The translations under genes were made by a program, and so were the position numbers. Under the pieces are notes generated by a model that made no database searches, was not told where the DNA came from, and was given only the letters and a program-made list of their open reading frames with translations. 64,000 bases of DNA, taken from Lachnospiraceae bacterium NSJ-143. Its GTDB lineage: Bacteria; Bacillota; Clostridia; Lachnospirales; Anaerotignaceae. Position 1 is the stretch's first letter; every line of letters begins with the position of its first letter. The stretch is from assembly GCA_022867625.1 (NCBI GenBank), contig JALIFM010000003.1, forward strand, positions 1 through 64,000. The letters run 5' to 3'. Shown one piece after another: positions 1-7,135 of this stretch.

Positions 1-45
<45 letters not shown>

Positions 46-159
46 AGTTTGTCTCTCTCAGTCATTTTACTGACTCTTTTTTTGCTTCTCTTTTTACTCT
101 TGTAATTCTTCTTATCCTTCCGGATAATTGAATTGACTTGGGTTTTGGTTTTTTTCAAC

Positions 160-180
160 TGTTCAGTTTTCAAGGTTCAA
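160..180 (-). promoter_or_regulatory. rRNA leader boxA-like antitermination / processing element
   Basis: The minus strand reads CCTTGAAAACTGAACAG between the rRNA promoter and 16S. This string is a conserved part of Firmicutes rRNA leaders and spacers, where it overlaps the NusB/S10 boxA signal or the processing stem. The rest of the roughly 310-nt leader (46-355) is pyrimidine-rich on the plus strand and holds no gene that I can support. Confidence 0.5.
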
Positions 181-362
181 TGTCTTTCCTTTTTCGCTTC
201 CCGCTCTCGCCGTCAGCGAAATTTATATTACCAGATTCTTCAGCTTTTGTCAACTCTTTTTTTCATTTTTTTCTTTTTTATTTTTTCGAGCTGTTCCTGC
301 CTCTTTATCCGGCCTTTTGCTGCCCCCGCACTCCCGTGCGTTTTTCGCAGCAACAGTTAGTT

Positions 363-390
363 ATTATACTCCTTTCTCACGTTTTGTCAA
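363..390 (-). promoter_or_regulatory. rRNA operon promoter (sigma-A)
   Basis: On the minus strand there is a perfect TTGACA (385-390) and a perfect TATAAT (363-368) separated by 16 bp. It is the strongest consensus promoter in the window and points toward 16S. Transcription would begin near 355. Confidence 0.8.
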
Positions 391-504
391 TACCTTTTTT
401 TCATTTTTTTCTATTTTTTTCGACAGAGTAAACTAATACTCCATTACAGGTAAAAGAGCAGTTTTTCTAAACCGCCCTGCTGCTTCTATTATTTTCCCTG
501 TTTA

Positions 505-533
505 TTGATTTCTATTCCTATTCATGGTAATAT
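505..533 (+). promoter_or_regulatory. Candidate thiD promoter
   Basis: TTGATT (505-510), 17-bp spacer, TAATAT (528-533), about 45 bp before the thiD start. No TPP riboswitch motif is visible between it and the gene. Confidence 0.45.
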
Positions 534-576
534 TTTATTGAATTTTCTTCGCTATATTTTTAAGGAGGATATAAAA

Positions 577-1386
577 ATGAAAAAAACATTGACCATAGCC
601 GGTTCAGACACCTGCGGCGGTGCGGGTATACAGGCTGACCTTAAGACTTTTTCTGCTCATGGCACATATGGTATGAGTGTAATTACAGCTGTAACTGTAC
701 AGAATACAATGGGTGTTTTCGGCTGTCAGGATATTGACCCTGAAATAATAGCCGGTCAGATAGACGCTATATTCACTGATATAACAGATGTTGACGCAGT
801 TAAGGTAGGCATGGTATCAAAAACAGAGACTATAAATGTAATAGCGGATAAGCTCTCACAGTACAGTCCATGCAATATAGTAATCGACCCTGTTATGATT
901 TCAAAAAGCGGCTTTGACCTTCTCAAGCCCGAGGCAAAGGACGCACTTATAAACCGCCTTATCCCGCTTGCCACGGTTCTCACACCCAACCTTCCTGAGG
1001 CAGAGGTTATAACCGGCATGAAAATAGATAATATAGAATCCATGGAGCGCGCAGCAAGGGAAATTCATTCCATGGGAGCGAAAAATGTGTTTGTAAAAGG
1101 CGGGCATCTTTCTGACGATGCGACCGACATACTCTTTGACGGCAGCAGAATGATTATTTTAGACGGAAAAAGGATAAATACCATAAACACCCATGGTACA
1201 GGCTGTACCATTTCATCAGCTATAGCCGCAAATCTGGCCAACGGATTAAATGTAGAAGAAGCTGTGAGGGAAGCAAAAAAGTATATAACAACAGCTATAG
1301 AGCATTCTTTTGCAATAGGCAAAGGCGTAGGCCCTACAAACCATTTTTACACCCTCTACAAAAAAGCAGGCATGAATGCCGAATAA
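577..1386 (+). CDS. thiD: Hydroxymethylpyrimidine / phosphomethylpyrimidine kinase
   Basis: A 269-residue ribokinase-fold kinase of the ThiD family, which phosphorylates HMP and HMP-phosphate in thiamine synthesis (some members act on pyridoxal). The N-terminus has LTIAGSDTCGGAGIQADLKT, the family substrate-binding signature. The C-terminal THGTGCTISSAIA is the anion-hole/catalytic motif with the catalytic Asp/Cys region. The start is ATG 577, preceded by AAGGAGG at 563-569; an in-frame upstream ATG at 505 lacks an SD and would add 24 unlike residues. The gene stands alone, with its own promoter and a terminator shared with the convergent marR. ThiD versus PdxK cannot be decided from sequence alone. 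Confidence 0.9.
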   Translation: MKKTLTIAGSDTCGGAGIQADLKTFSAHGTYGMSVITAVTVQNTMGVFGCQDIDPEIIAGQIDAIFTDITDVDAVKVGMVSKTETINVIADKLSQYSPCNIVIDPVMISKSGFDLLKPEAKDALINRLIPLATVLTPNLPEAEVITGMKIDNIESMERAAREIHSMGAKNVFVKGGHLSDDATDILFDGSRMIILDGKRINTINTHGTGCTISSAIAANLANGLNVEEAVREAKKYITTAIEHSFAIGKGVGPTNHFYTLYKKAGMNAE

Positions 1387-1403
1387 AATTTTAATACTGT
1401 ATT

Positions 1404-1442
1404 TAAGCCAGCAACGGAGCTGTTTCATTGCTGGCTTATTTA
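1404..1442 (+). terminator. Terminator after thiD
   Basis: An 11-bp perfect inverted repeat, TAAGCCAGCAA / TTGCTGGCTTA, followed by TTTAATT. It overlaps the stop codon of the convergent MarR gene. Confidence 0.7.
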
Positions 1443-1787
1443 ATTAAAATTCCCCTTCAGTGCTGACCGCTTCAGCTGTTCTCTGCCCGTTTCTGTAAGC
1501 ACATACCTGTGGCTGCGGCTTCCTTCTTTTGCCATGTCACTAATCCAGCCTGCGTTTTGCAGCGCTTTTAATTTCCTTGCCAATGTACTCCTCTCCAATT
1601 TCACACACTCTGCCAGCTCGCCTGTACTGGCTTCATCAATCCTGCCAAGGTTAATAAGAAGTGAAAACTGCTTAGCAGATATTCCGGCATCTTTCAGCTC
1701 TTCATCATAAAACGCCGTAACTGCGTTTGCTGCCCGGCACAGCCAAATACAATAGCACCTGCTTTTATTGATAGATTGATTTTTCAT
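1440..1787 (-). CDS. MarR-family regulator, C-terminally short
   Basis: A 115-residue winged-helix protein. Residues 10-45 match the MarR N-terminus (Cys-rich CYCIWLCRAANAV, then FYDEELKDAGISAKQFSLL). Next come the recognition helix region (LAECVKLERSTLARKLKAL) and the wing (KEGSRSHRYVLTETG). MarR proteins usually have about 140-150 residues. Here the last dimerisation helix is missing, and the stop lies inside the thiD terminator stem, so the 3' end may have been lost. The start is ATG 1787 with GAGGCG about 6 bp upstream; upstream in-frame codons lack an SD. It is divergent from the LysR gene. The palindrome at its promoter suggests autoregulation. Confidence 0.8.
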   Translation of the reverse strand: MKNQSINKSRCYCIWLCRAANAVTAFYDEELKDAGISAKQFSLLINLGRIDEASTGELAECVKLERSTLARKLKALQNAGWISDMAKEGSRSHRYVLTETGREQLKRSALKGNFN

Positions 1788-1801
1788 TATATCGCCTCTT
1801 T

Positions 1802-1843
1802 CGTGTATATACACGCAATACAGCCTCGACCGCTTTGTGTCAA
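1802..1843 (-). promoter_or_regulatory. marR promoter with operator-like palindrome
   Basis: Minus strand: TTGACA (1838-1843), 17 bp, TATTGC (1815-1820), then directly the perfect 14-bp palindrome CGTGTATATACACG (1802-1815) over the expected transcription start. A second inverted repeat, CAGCCT/AGGCTG, lies in the spacer. This is the usual geometry of MarR autorepression. Confidence 0.6.
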
Positions 1844-1859
1844 GGCTGTTTTTACAAAC

Positions 1860-1888
1860 TTGCAAACCGTATTTATTTTAAGTATAAT
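1860..1888 (+). promoter_or_regulatory. Promoter of LysR gene
   Basis: TTGCAA (1860-1865), 17-bp spacer, perfect TATAAT (1883-1888), about 33 bp before the LysR start codon. Confidence 0.6.
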
Positions 1889-1920
1889 TAATTACACTAA
1901 TAGCGCAAAGGAGCGTTTGT

Positions 1921-2823
1921 ATGGATAAAAATATTCCTCTTGACCTTTACAGGATATTCTGCGCCGTTGTCCGCACAGGCAATATGTCTGCTGCCGCCAA
2001 GGAGCTTTTTATATCACAGCCGGCTGTAAGTATGTCTATACGGCAGCTTGAGGAACGCATGGGCGCACCTCTGCTTATAAGGACCTCTAAAGGCGTGCGC
2101 ACAACCCCCGAGGGAAACATGCTCTTTGAATACCTTGAGCAGGCGCTCATGCTTATAAGCACAGCTGAAAGCAAGTTCATGGAAATGGTAAACCTCAAAA
2201 CAGGCGAAATACGCATAGGCGCAAGCGACACAGTTATACAGAATTTTCTCATGCCTTACCTTGAAAAATTCAATATCCAGAACTCGAACATCAATATAAA
2301 AGTAACAAACAAAACAACCTACGAATCACTCAGACTCCTTAAAGGCGGGGCGGTGGACGTGTGCTTTATAAACCTTCCTATAAACGACGACGATGACCTT
2401 GAGGTAACGCCGTGTATTGAAATAAGAGATTGCCTTATTGGCGGTACAAAATTCAAAGCCCTTTCCGAAAGCGGCATTAAACTAAAGAATATAAACAAAT
2501 ACCCGCTTTTGCTCCTTGAGGATATGAGCAATTCCAGAAGATATGTGGATTCCTACGCACAAAAAAACGGCGTTGTGCTCCACCCTATAATTGAGCTTGC
2601 CAGCAGCGACCTTCTGGTGGAGTTTGCCAAAATAAACCTTGGGCTGTCATTTGTGATTAAGGATTTTGAGACAAGACATATAGATAACGAATCAATATTC
2701 GAGATTCCTGTATATCCGCCAATCCCTCCAAGGCACATAGGCCTTGTAAGGCTCAGAAACGTACCTCTTTCCCACGCGGCCATGGGTTTTGTAAATCTGT
2801 TTTTAAACGACAAGACAGAATAA
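1921..2823 (+). CDS. LysR-family transcriptional regulator
   Basis: A 300-residue LTTR. The N-terminal winged HTH at about residues 5-65 is typical: LDLYRIFCAVVRTGNMSAAA, then ELFISQPAVSMSIRQLEERM. The linker helix leads to a LysR substrate domain at about 90-295 (GEIRIGASDTV, LLKGGAVDVCFI). The length is normal. The start is ATG with AAAGGAG 7 bp upstream. It is divergent from marR, with a separate promoter. The effector and targets cannot be read from sequence; no biosynthetic operon lies next to it. Confidence 0.9.
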   Translation: MDKNIPLDLYRIFCAVVRTGNMSAAAKELFISQPAVSMSIRQLEERMGAPLLIRTSKGVRTTPEGNMLFEYLEQALMLISTAESKFMEMVNLKTGEIRIGASDTVIQNFLMPYLEKFNIQNSNINIKVTNKTTYESLRLLKGGAVDVCFINLPINDDDDLEVTPCIEIRDCLIGGTKFKALSESGIKLKNINKYPLLLLEDMSNSRRYVDSYAQKNGVVLHPIIELASSDLLVEFAKINLGLSFVIKDFETRHIDNESIFEIPVYPPIPPRHIGLVRLRNVPLSHAAMGFVNLFLNDKTE

Positions 2824-2840
2824 TTATAATAAAGCAAACA

Positions 2841-2864
2841 AAAAACGGGCATTGGCCCGTTTTT
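2841..2864. terminator. Bidirectional terminator between LysR and DUF1292 genes
   Basis: AAAAACGGGC / GCCCGTTTTT, a 10-bp stem with a 4-nt loop. T-tracts lie on both strands, between two convergent genes. Confidence 0.85.
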
Positions 2865-2878
2865 ATATTTACTATTTA

Positions 2879-3178
2879 TTATTCCTCACTGTCGTCTTCT
2901 TCCCAAATTTCATTGAAAGCATTTGACACCTTGTCAAAAACATCATCGTCCTCAATGAGTGCAAGCTCTATATCATCGCCCTTTTCATTGTACTGGTATA
3001 TAAGCACTGTGTCGTCCTCCTCAGGAAGCAGCGCTATATATTCCACACCGTCAACCTCAAACACACCTATTATACCGCATACAAGTTCAGTATCGTCCTC
3101 AAGTGTGAGTGTCATTGTCTCCATTTCTTCCATCTCGTCATGGTCATGGCCGCAGCCGCATGTTTTTTCTTCGCTCAT
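2879..3178 (-). CDS. DUF1292 protein
   Basis: A 99-residue very acidic protein. After a Cys/His-rich start (CGCGHDHDE), residues 20-85 form the DUF1292 (YrzB-like) domain: MTLTLEDDTELVCGIIGVFE, YIALLPEEDDTVLIYQY. The function of this family is unknown. It is often encoded close to RNA-modification or DNA-repair genes in Firmicutes, but here the upstream neighbour is a DEAD-box helicase. SD AAGGAG lies 7 bp before ATG 3178. It may be a metal-binding variant because of the CGCGHDHD head, which is an inference. Confidence 0.8.
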   Translation of the reverse strand: MSEEKTCGCGHDHDEMEEMETMTLTLEDDTELVCGIIGVFEVDGVEYIALLPEEDDTVLIYQYNEKGDDIELALIEDDDVFDKVSNAFNEIWEEDDSEE

Positions 3179-3328
3179 AGTTAATCTCCTTAAAAATATA
3201 AATTATTTAATTCATAATTATACTTTATTTCTGCTTTCTAAATAAAATTCCCGCAGTATAACCACTCAGCAAAAGCGGTAATTCTAATATAACAAATAAA
3301 CGGCTTATTTGTATATAGGCAAAACGCC

Positions 3329-4516
3329 TTATTTACGTGTTTTTGCCGAGCCGCGTTTTGGTTTAAATTCCGAAACCATGCTTTTTGCCGGCTCTGCGAG
3401 CTTGCCGTAAGACATCTCCCTTTGTTCAAAATGTATGCCAAACGAGCTTTCATACCTCTTAATCCATTTTTTCTCAAACGGTGAAATAAGGGATATCACA
3501 ACGCCGGTTTTTCCTCCGCGGCCTGTCCTGCCGGCCCTGTGCTGATAAAAAACAGGCTCCTCAGGAATGTCCATGTTTATTACTATATCCACATCCTCAA
3601 AGTCCATGCCTCTTGAGCTTATGTCCGATGATATAAGTATATTAATCCTGCCTTCCCTGAAATCCTCAATGGCCTTCCTTCTTTCGGCCTTCTTGGCGGC
3701 GCCGTAAATTCCACCCACCTTAAGCGAATGGAATGCGAGCTTTTCCACAAGCTCATCTATTTCCTGCTGACTGTTTATAAACAGTATTACCCTCTGCGGC
3801 TTAAGACCGGCCATAATCTTTCTGACCTGTACTATCTTATCGCGCTTTTCGCATACTATAAAATAATGCTCTATGCCCTCCGGTATATCCTCCTCGCCCT
3901 TTACCATAACAGGATTTGTCATAAACTCTCCCGCGGCCTTAAGTGTATGCGAGTCCATTGAAGCCGAAAGTATTACAGTCTGGCGGCTGTCCTTAAGCGT
4001 TGTTTTAACCACCTGCCGCACATTGTCTATATTAAGGCTGTCAAGCATTCTGTCTGCCTCATCTATTACAAGGGTTTTTACAGTATGTGCCTGAATTTTT
4101 TTCTTCTTGATAAGCTCCAGTATCCTTCCGGCTGAACCAATTACAATCTGCGGCTTCTCCTTTAAGGCTTCAATCTGTCGCACAGGGTTTGCACCGCCTA
4201 TTATAAGGGCGCTCCTTACCCCGGTTTTTGAGCTCTCTGAAAGCAGCTTTGCCTGCCTTTGAACCTGAACGGCAAGCTCATGAGTCGGCGTAAGCACTAT
4301 TGCCTGTGTGCTTCTGAGCGACGTGTCAACCTTCATAAACAGCGGCACAAGGTAAGACAGCGTTTTTCCGGAACCTGTCTGGGACTTTGCAGCTATATCT
4401 CTGCCCTCAAGCATTACCGGAATCAGTTTTTCCTGTATTACAGTCGGTGAATCTATATTCTGTTTTTTAAGCGCTTCCACAAGCGGTGCGTTTATACCTA
4501 GTTCATCAAAATTCAT
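3329..4516 (-). CDS. DEAD-box ATP-dependent RNA helicase
   Basis: A 395-residue superfamily-2 helicase with the full motif set. Q motif: FDELGINAPLVEAL ... SPTVIQE. Motif I: AKSQTGSGKT. Ia: PTHELAVQ (family PTRELA). II: VIDEADRMLD. III: SAS (usually SAT). V: SSRGMDFEDVD. VI: HRAGRTGRGGKTG. The tail is basic (KPKRGSAKTRK), as in CshA/CshB-type cold-shock helicases that act on rRNA or mRNA structure. The start is ATG 4516 after AAAGAGG; a GTG nine codons upstream overlaps that SD and is less likely. The protein lacks the long C-terminal domain of DbpA-type proteins. The motif Ia and III changes are conservative. Confidence 0.9.
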   Translation of the reverse strand: MNFDELGINAPLVEALKKQNIDSPTVIQEKLIPVMLEGRDIAAKSQTGSGKTLSYLVPLFMKVDTSLRSTQAIVLTPTHELAVQVQRQAKLLSESSKTGVRSALIIGGANPVRQIEALKEKPQIVIGSAGRILELIKKKKIQAHTVKTLVIDEADRMLDSLNIDNVRQVVKTTLKDSRQTVILSASMDSHTLKAAGEFMTNPVMVKGEEDIPEGIEHYFIVCEKRDKIVQVRKIMAGLKPQRVILFINSQQEIDELVEKLAFHSLKVGGIYGAAKKAERRKAIEDFREGRINILISSDISSRGMDFEDVDIVINMDIPEEPVFYQHRAGRTGRGGKTGVVISLISPFEKKWIKRYESSFGIHFEQREMSYGKLAEPAKSMVSEFKPKRGSAKTRK

Positions 4517-4696
4517 TTTTATTACCTCTTTCCTTTTATCCACACCGGATTATGATTATTCCGGCCTTTACGCACAATTTAAAGCTGGCTGTTAACAGGA
4601 TAACAGAAATGCTTGCAGCTTGTCCACCCTTTTAGTGCTCTGCGGGGCTTTATTATTTTTTTCTGTATGCGTGGTTTTATTCACTGTCTCCGCATC

Positions 4697-4729
4697 AAAA
4701 AAGCCGCGGCCTGTGGCCGAGGCTTTTTT
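4697..4729. terminator. Terminator after cwlD 3' part
   Basis: AAAAAAGCC-G-CGGCC / GGCCG-A-GGCTTTTTT with a TGT loop, directly after the stop of the amidase fragment. It is T-rich on both strands and would serve cwlD transcription on the minus strand. Confidence 0.85.
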
Positions 4730-4730
4730 G

Positions 4731-5315
4731 TCAAATCTCAGTATTTTCCATAACCATGCTTCCGTTTTCTTTTGCTTCAAAATAAGCCCTTATCCCGTCA
4801 AACAGCGCCCACGCTGTTTTAAGCCTGTATTCCTCATTGTTGAGCTTTTTTTCCTCCTCCGGATTCGACAAAAATCCACACTCTATTATAACAGACGGTA
4901 TTTGTGTGTTTTTAAGTATGTAATAATTGTTGTTCTCCTTGGCAACCCTTGTATTTTTCTCATCAAGGGCCTGAATAAGGCTTTTTTGTATGCACTCGGC
5001 CAAAAGCTTTCCGTCCTCTGATTCCTTAAAGTAAAATGACTGCGCCCCCTTTACGTTCTGGCTTGGAAACGAGTTCTGGTGTACGCTTACCATTATATCC
5101 GCTCCGCTGTCCTCAATGATATTTATACGGCTTTTCATATCCTTGGATTTTGTTTCTCCCAGAGCAGTATCCTCCGGCCTTGTCATATACACGTCCGCGC
5201 CTGCCTCCTCCAAAAACAGGCAAAGCTTATTTGCTATGTCAAGGTTTATCTCCTTCTCATTCATTCCGGCTGTTCCGGTTTTTCCCGGGTCCCAGAGCCC
5301 GTGTTCAAAACACCG
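4731..5315 (-). pseudogene. cwlD: cwlD 3' part (amidase fragment separated by element)
   Basis: This is the C-terminal ~185 residues of an Amidase_3 (zinc N-acetylmuramoyl-L-alanine amidase), read in frame from just after the recombinase TAG. It begins HGLWDPGKTGTAGMNEKEIN and so cuts into the DAGHGG-DPG motif. It keeps the second zinc ligand (Glu in NEKEIN), the third (SVHQNS) and the catalytic Glu (IIECGFLSN). The first ATG (5264) lies after the first zinc His and has no SD, so the piece alone is not a working enzyme. The missing 5' part is found at 16851-17010 on the same strand. Joined at the CTGGG core, the two parts encode 239 residues with ligands H50, E65, H124 and catalytic E190. CwlD makes muramic-delta-lactam in spore cortex, which is needed for germination. 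The gene may be silent only while the element is integrated. Confidence 0.9.
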
Positions 5316-5318
5316 CTA
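5270..5318 (-). other. Attachment junction at the recombinase end (att site in cwlD 3' part)
   Basis: Minus strand: element arm GTGTTTTGAACACGGGCT (5313-5296), core CTGGG (5295-5291), then cwlD sequence ACCCGGGAAAAACC. The arm begins 3 bases after the recombinase stop codon (5316). It mirrors the arm at the other end, which has AACAC about 20 bp beyond the core, as expected for the two halves of a serine-integrase attP. Confidence 0.75.
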
Positions 5319-6851
5319 AAAATTCCAGTATATAAATATTTTTTTTATACCCTTATTGCTTTCCCCAATCTCTATCCTGTCGGCCATGCAGTTAAACACC
5401 TCAAAGTCCGGCTGGCCCGCCAGCATGTTAATAAGGCTGTCCGCATTTAAACCATTCCCAACCTCAGCCAGTTCCGAATCCAGTATTTCAAGCTTTTTTT
5501 CAATTTCCCTGATTTCTGAAACATATCTCTCCTTCAGCCTGTCAAATATATCAGCTGTTATTTCACCTGTCGATTTTTCGACATAAATATCAGCCATGCT
5601 CCTTTCAAGGGCACTTATCCTCCTTAAGGCTCTTTCTTTTTTGTACCTGTTCTGCTCGGCAGGTTCAAAACAGACAGACAATATGCTTTCAATTTCCATA
5701 TGCTCAAACATGCCCCGCAGTCTGTCCCTTATCCCGTTAAGCACAATCTCATTAAGCGCGTCAATCCGTATAGTGTGCAGCGAACAGCCCAGCTTATTTA
5801 CTCCCTTCCGGCACCTTAAGTAGGCCCTTACGCCCACAGTGTTTTTCAGCATGGGCGATTTGCAGTCTGCGCAGAACGCCTTTCCCCCAAAAATATTTTT
5901 AAATTCTGTTTTTTCTGCTTTTCCTGTCCTTCTGCGCACAGTAAGCATTTTTTGTGTCCTCTCAAATATTTCGTGGCTTACTATTGCCTCATGGCAGTTT
6001 TCCACTACCAGCCATTGGCTTTTGTCAACAGGTACTACCTTTTTGCTTTTATAGCTGACCTTTTTTTCCCGCCCCTGTACAAGCGCTCCCGTATATGTTC
6101 TGTCCTTCAAAATTTTTCTTACAGTGCCGGCGCTCCATCTGTTGTTCCCATAGCTTTTTACAGACGGGTTAAAATAATTTATACCCATGCACCTTTTGTA
6201 GTCAGAAGGCGTCTGAACTTTGTCTGCCGAAAGCCTTTCCGCTATTGTTCTTATCGAATGTCCGCTCAGAAACAGCGAGTAAACCCTGCGTACCGTATCT
6301 GCCGGCCTTTCATCAATCTCCATTTTATGCCGGTCATTTCTGTTCAGCCTGTAGCCGTATGGGCACCAGCAGCCCAAATACTGGCCGTTCCTCTTTTTTA
6401 TGTTGAGCGCTGCCTTTACATTTTCTGATATATCCTCACAGTACCACTCATTAATCAACCCGTTTATCTGTCTGGACTTCTTGCCGGCGCTGTTCAGGGT
6501 ATCGGCGTTATCCACAAGCCCTATAAACCGTATGTTCCATATAGGAAAAAGGTTATGTATGTATTTTTCAACAATTTCCATATCTCTTGAAAACCTTGAC
6601 TGGTTCTTGCAGAGTACTATATTGAATTTATGCGCTCTGGCGTCCTCAAGCATACTGTTAAATTCAGGCCTGTCTTTATCAAGTCCGGAGTAATCGTCAT
6701 CTGAGTATACCCTGTATATATCCCAGCCCATCTTTACGGCATACTCTGTAAGGAGCATTTTCTGGTTCTGTATGCTCTCGCTTTCTGCACAGCTTCCGTC
6801 ATCCTTTGAAAGCCGGCAGTACAGGGCAGCCTTAATATTTTTGTCGCTCAT
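5316..6851 (-). CDS. Large serine recombinase of the cwlD element
   Basis: A 511-residue large serine recombinase. The resolvase catalytic domain is at about 5-150 with nucleophile Ser15 (YCRLSKDD), a conserved Arg cluster (NQSRFSRD) and GLINEWYCEDIS. The recombinase domain is at about 165-285 (YRLNRNDRHKMEID, ILKDRTYTGALVQG). A zinc ribbon uses Cys327, 330, 347 and 356, and is followed by a coiled coil at about 390-465. It cuts and joins att DNA with a 2-bp stagger. The start is ATG 6851 after AGGGCAGCC, a weak SD that is probably coupled to the overlapping small ORF. Its TAG stop is in the same frame as the cwlD 3' part, 17 codons before the cwlD ATG. SpoIVCA-like recombinases sit at the same place in skin elements. 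Confidence 0.95.
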   Translation of the reverse strand: MSDKNIKAALYCRLSKDDGSCAESESIQNQKMLLTEYAVKMGWDIYRVYSDDDYSGLDKDRPEFNSMLEDARAHKFNIVLCKNQSRFSRDMEIVEKYIHNLFPIWNIRFIGLVDNADTLNSAGKKSRQINGLINEWYCEDISENVKAALNIKKRNGQYLGCWCPYGYRLNRNDRHKMEIDERPADTVRRVYSLFLSGHSIRTIAERLSADKVQTPSDYKRCMGINYFNPSVKSYGNNRWSAGTVRKILKDRTYTGALVQGREKKVSYKSKKVVPVDKSQWLVVENCHEAIVSHEIFERTQKMLTVRRRTGKAEKTEFKNIFGGKAFCADCKSPMLKNTVGVRAYLRCRKGVNKLGCSLHTIRIDALNEIVLNGIRDRLRGMFEHMEIESILSVCFEPAEQNRYKKERALRRISALERSMADIYVEKSTGEITADIFDRLKERYVSEIREIEKKLEILDSELAEVGNGLNADSLINMLAGQPDFEVFNCMADRIEIGESNKGIKKIFIYWNF

Positions 6852-6978
6852 AACGGCTGCCCTCCTTGAGCCTTCGTTTCAGTATCTCCAGCACAATGGC
6901 CTTCAGTTCATCGTTTCTTTTTTCCTCATCACTGTTTTTGTAAACATTGACCACTTGGATTTCATTATTCTTTGCCAA
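6832..6978 (-). CDS. 48-residue ORF overlapping recombinase start; candidate directionality factor
   Basis: A TTG start at 6978 with AAAAGG about 10 bp upstream; stop at 6832, overlapping the recombinase start by 20 bp (translational coupling). The peptide starts MAKNNEIQVVNVYKNSDEEK, then carries an amphipathic, Lys/Arg-rich helix (ELKAIVLEILKRRLKEGS). I do not recognise the family. Position and size resemble the small partners of serine recombinases (for example SprB of SPbeta, a recombination directionality factor). That role is inference. It could also be only a leader peptide. Confidence 0.5.
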   Translation of the reverse strand: MAKNNEIQVVNVYKNSDEEKRNDELKAIVLEILKRRLKEGSRYERQKY

Positions 6979-7058
6979 AACAAACACGCCTTTTATTTAT
7001 TCAGTATTTATTATGAGGCTACGGATAAATAAATTCCAAATTCCCGGTAAATATCGGC

Positions 7059-7093
7059 AAAAAAATAAGCCTCCTTGAATTATCCGGAGACTT
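7059..7093 (-). terminator. Terminator after Na/Pi cotransporter gene
   Basis: Minus strand AAGTCTCC / GGAGGCTT (one G-U pair), followed by ATTTTTTT. It separates the Pi genes from the recombinase pair. Confidence 0.7.
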
Positions 7094-7135
7094 ACCCTTT
7101 ATATTAATTTCACACACACCTGTTTTAATGCCATC

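Noticed and set aside
434-576. TPP riboswitch before thiD
   Set aside because: The conserved CUGAGA and ACCUGA-type motifs are absent; only a promoter and an SD are visible.
4731-5264. A free-standing 177-aa amidase gene starting at ATG 5264
   Set aside because: That start has no SD, lies after the first zinc His, and the in-frame upstream codons continue the family motif (HGLWDPGKTGTAG). It is a 3' fragment of cwlD.
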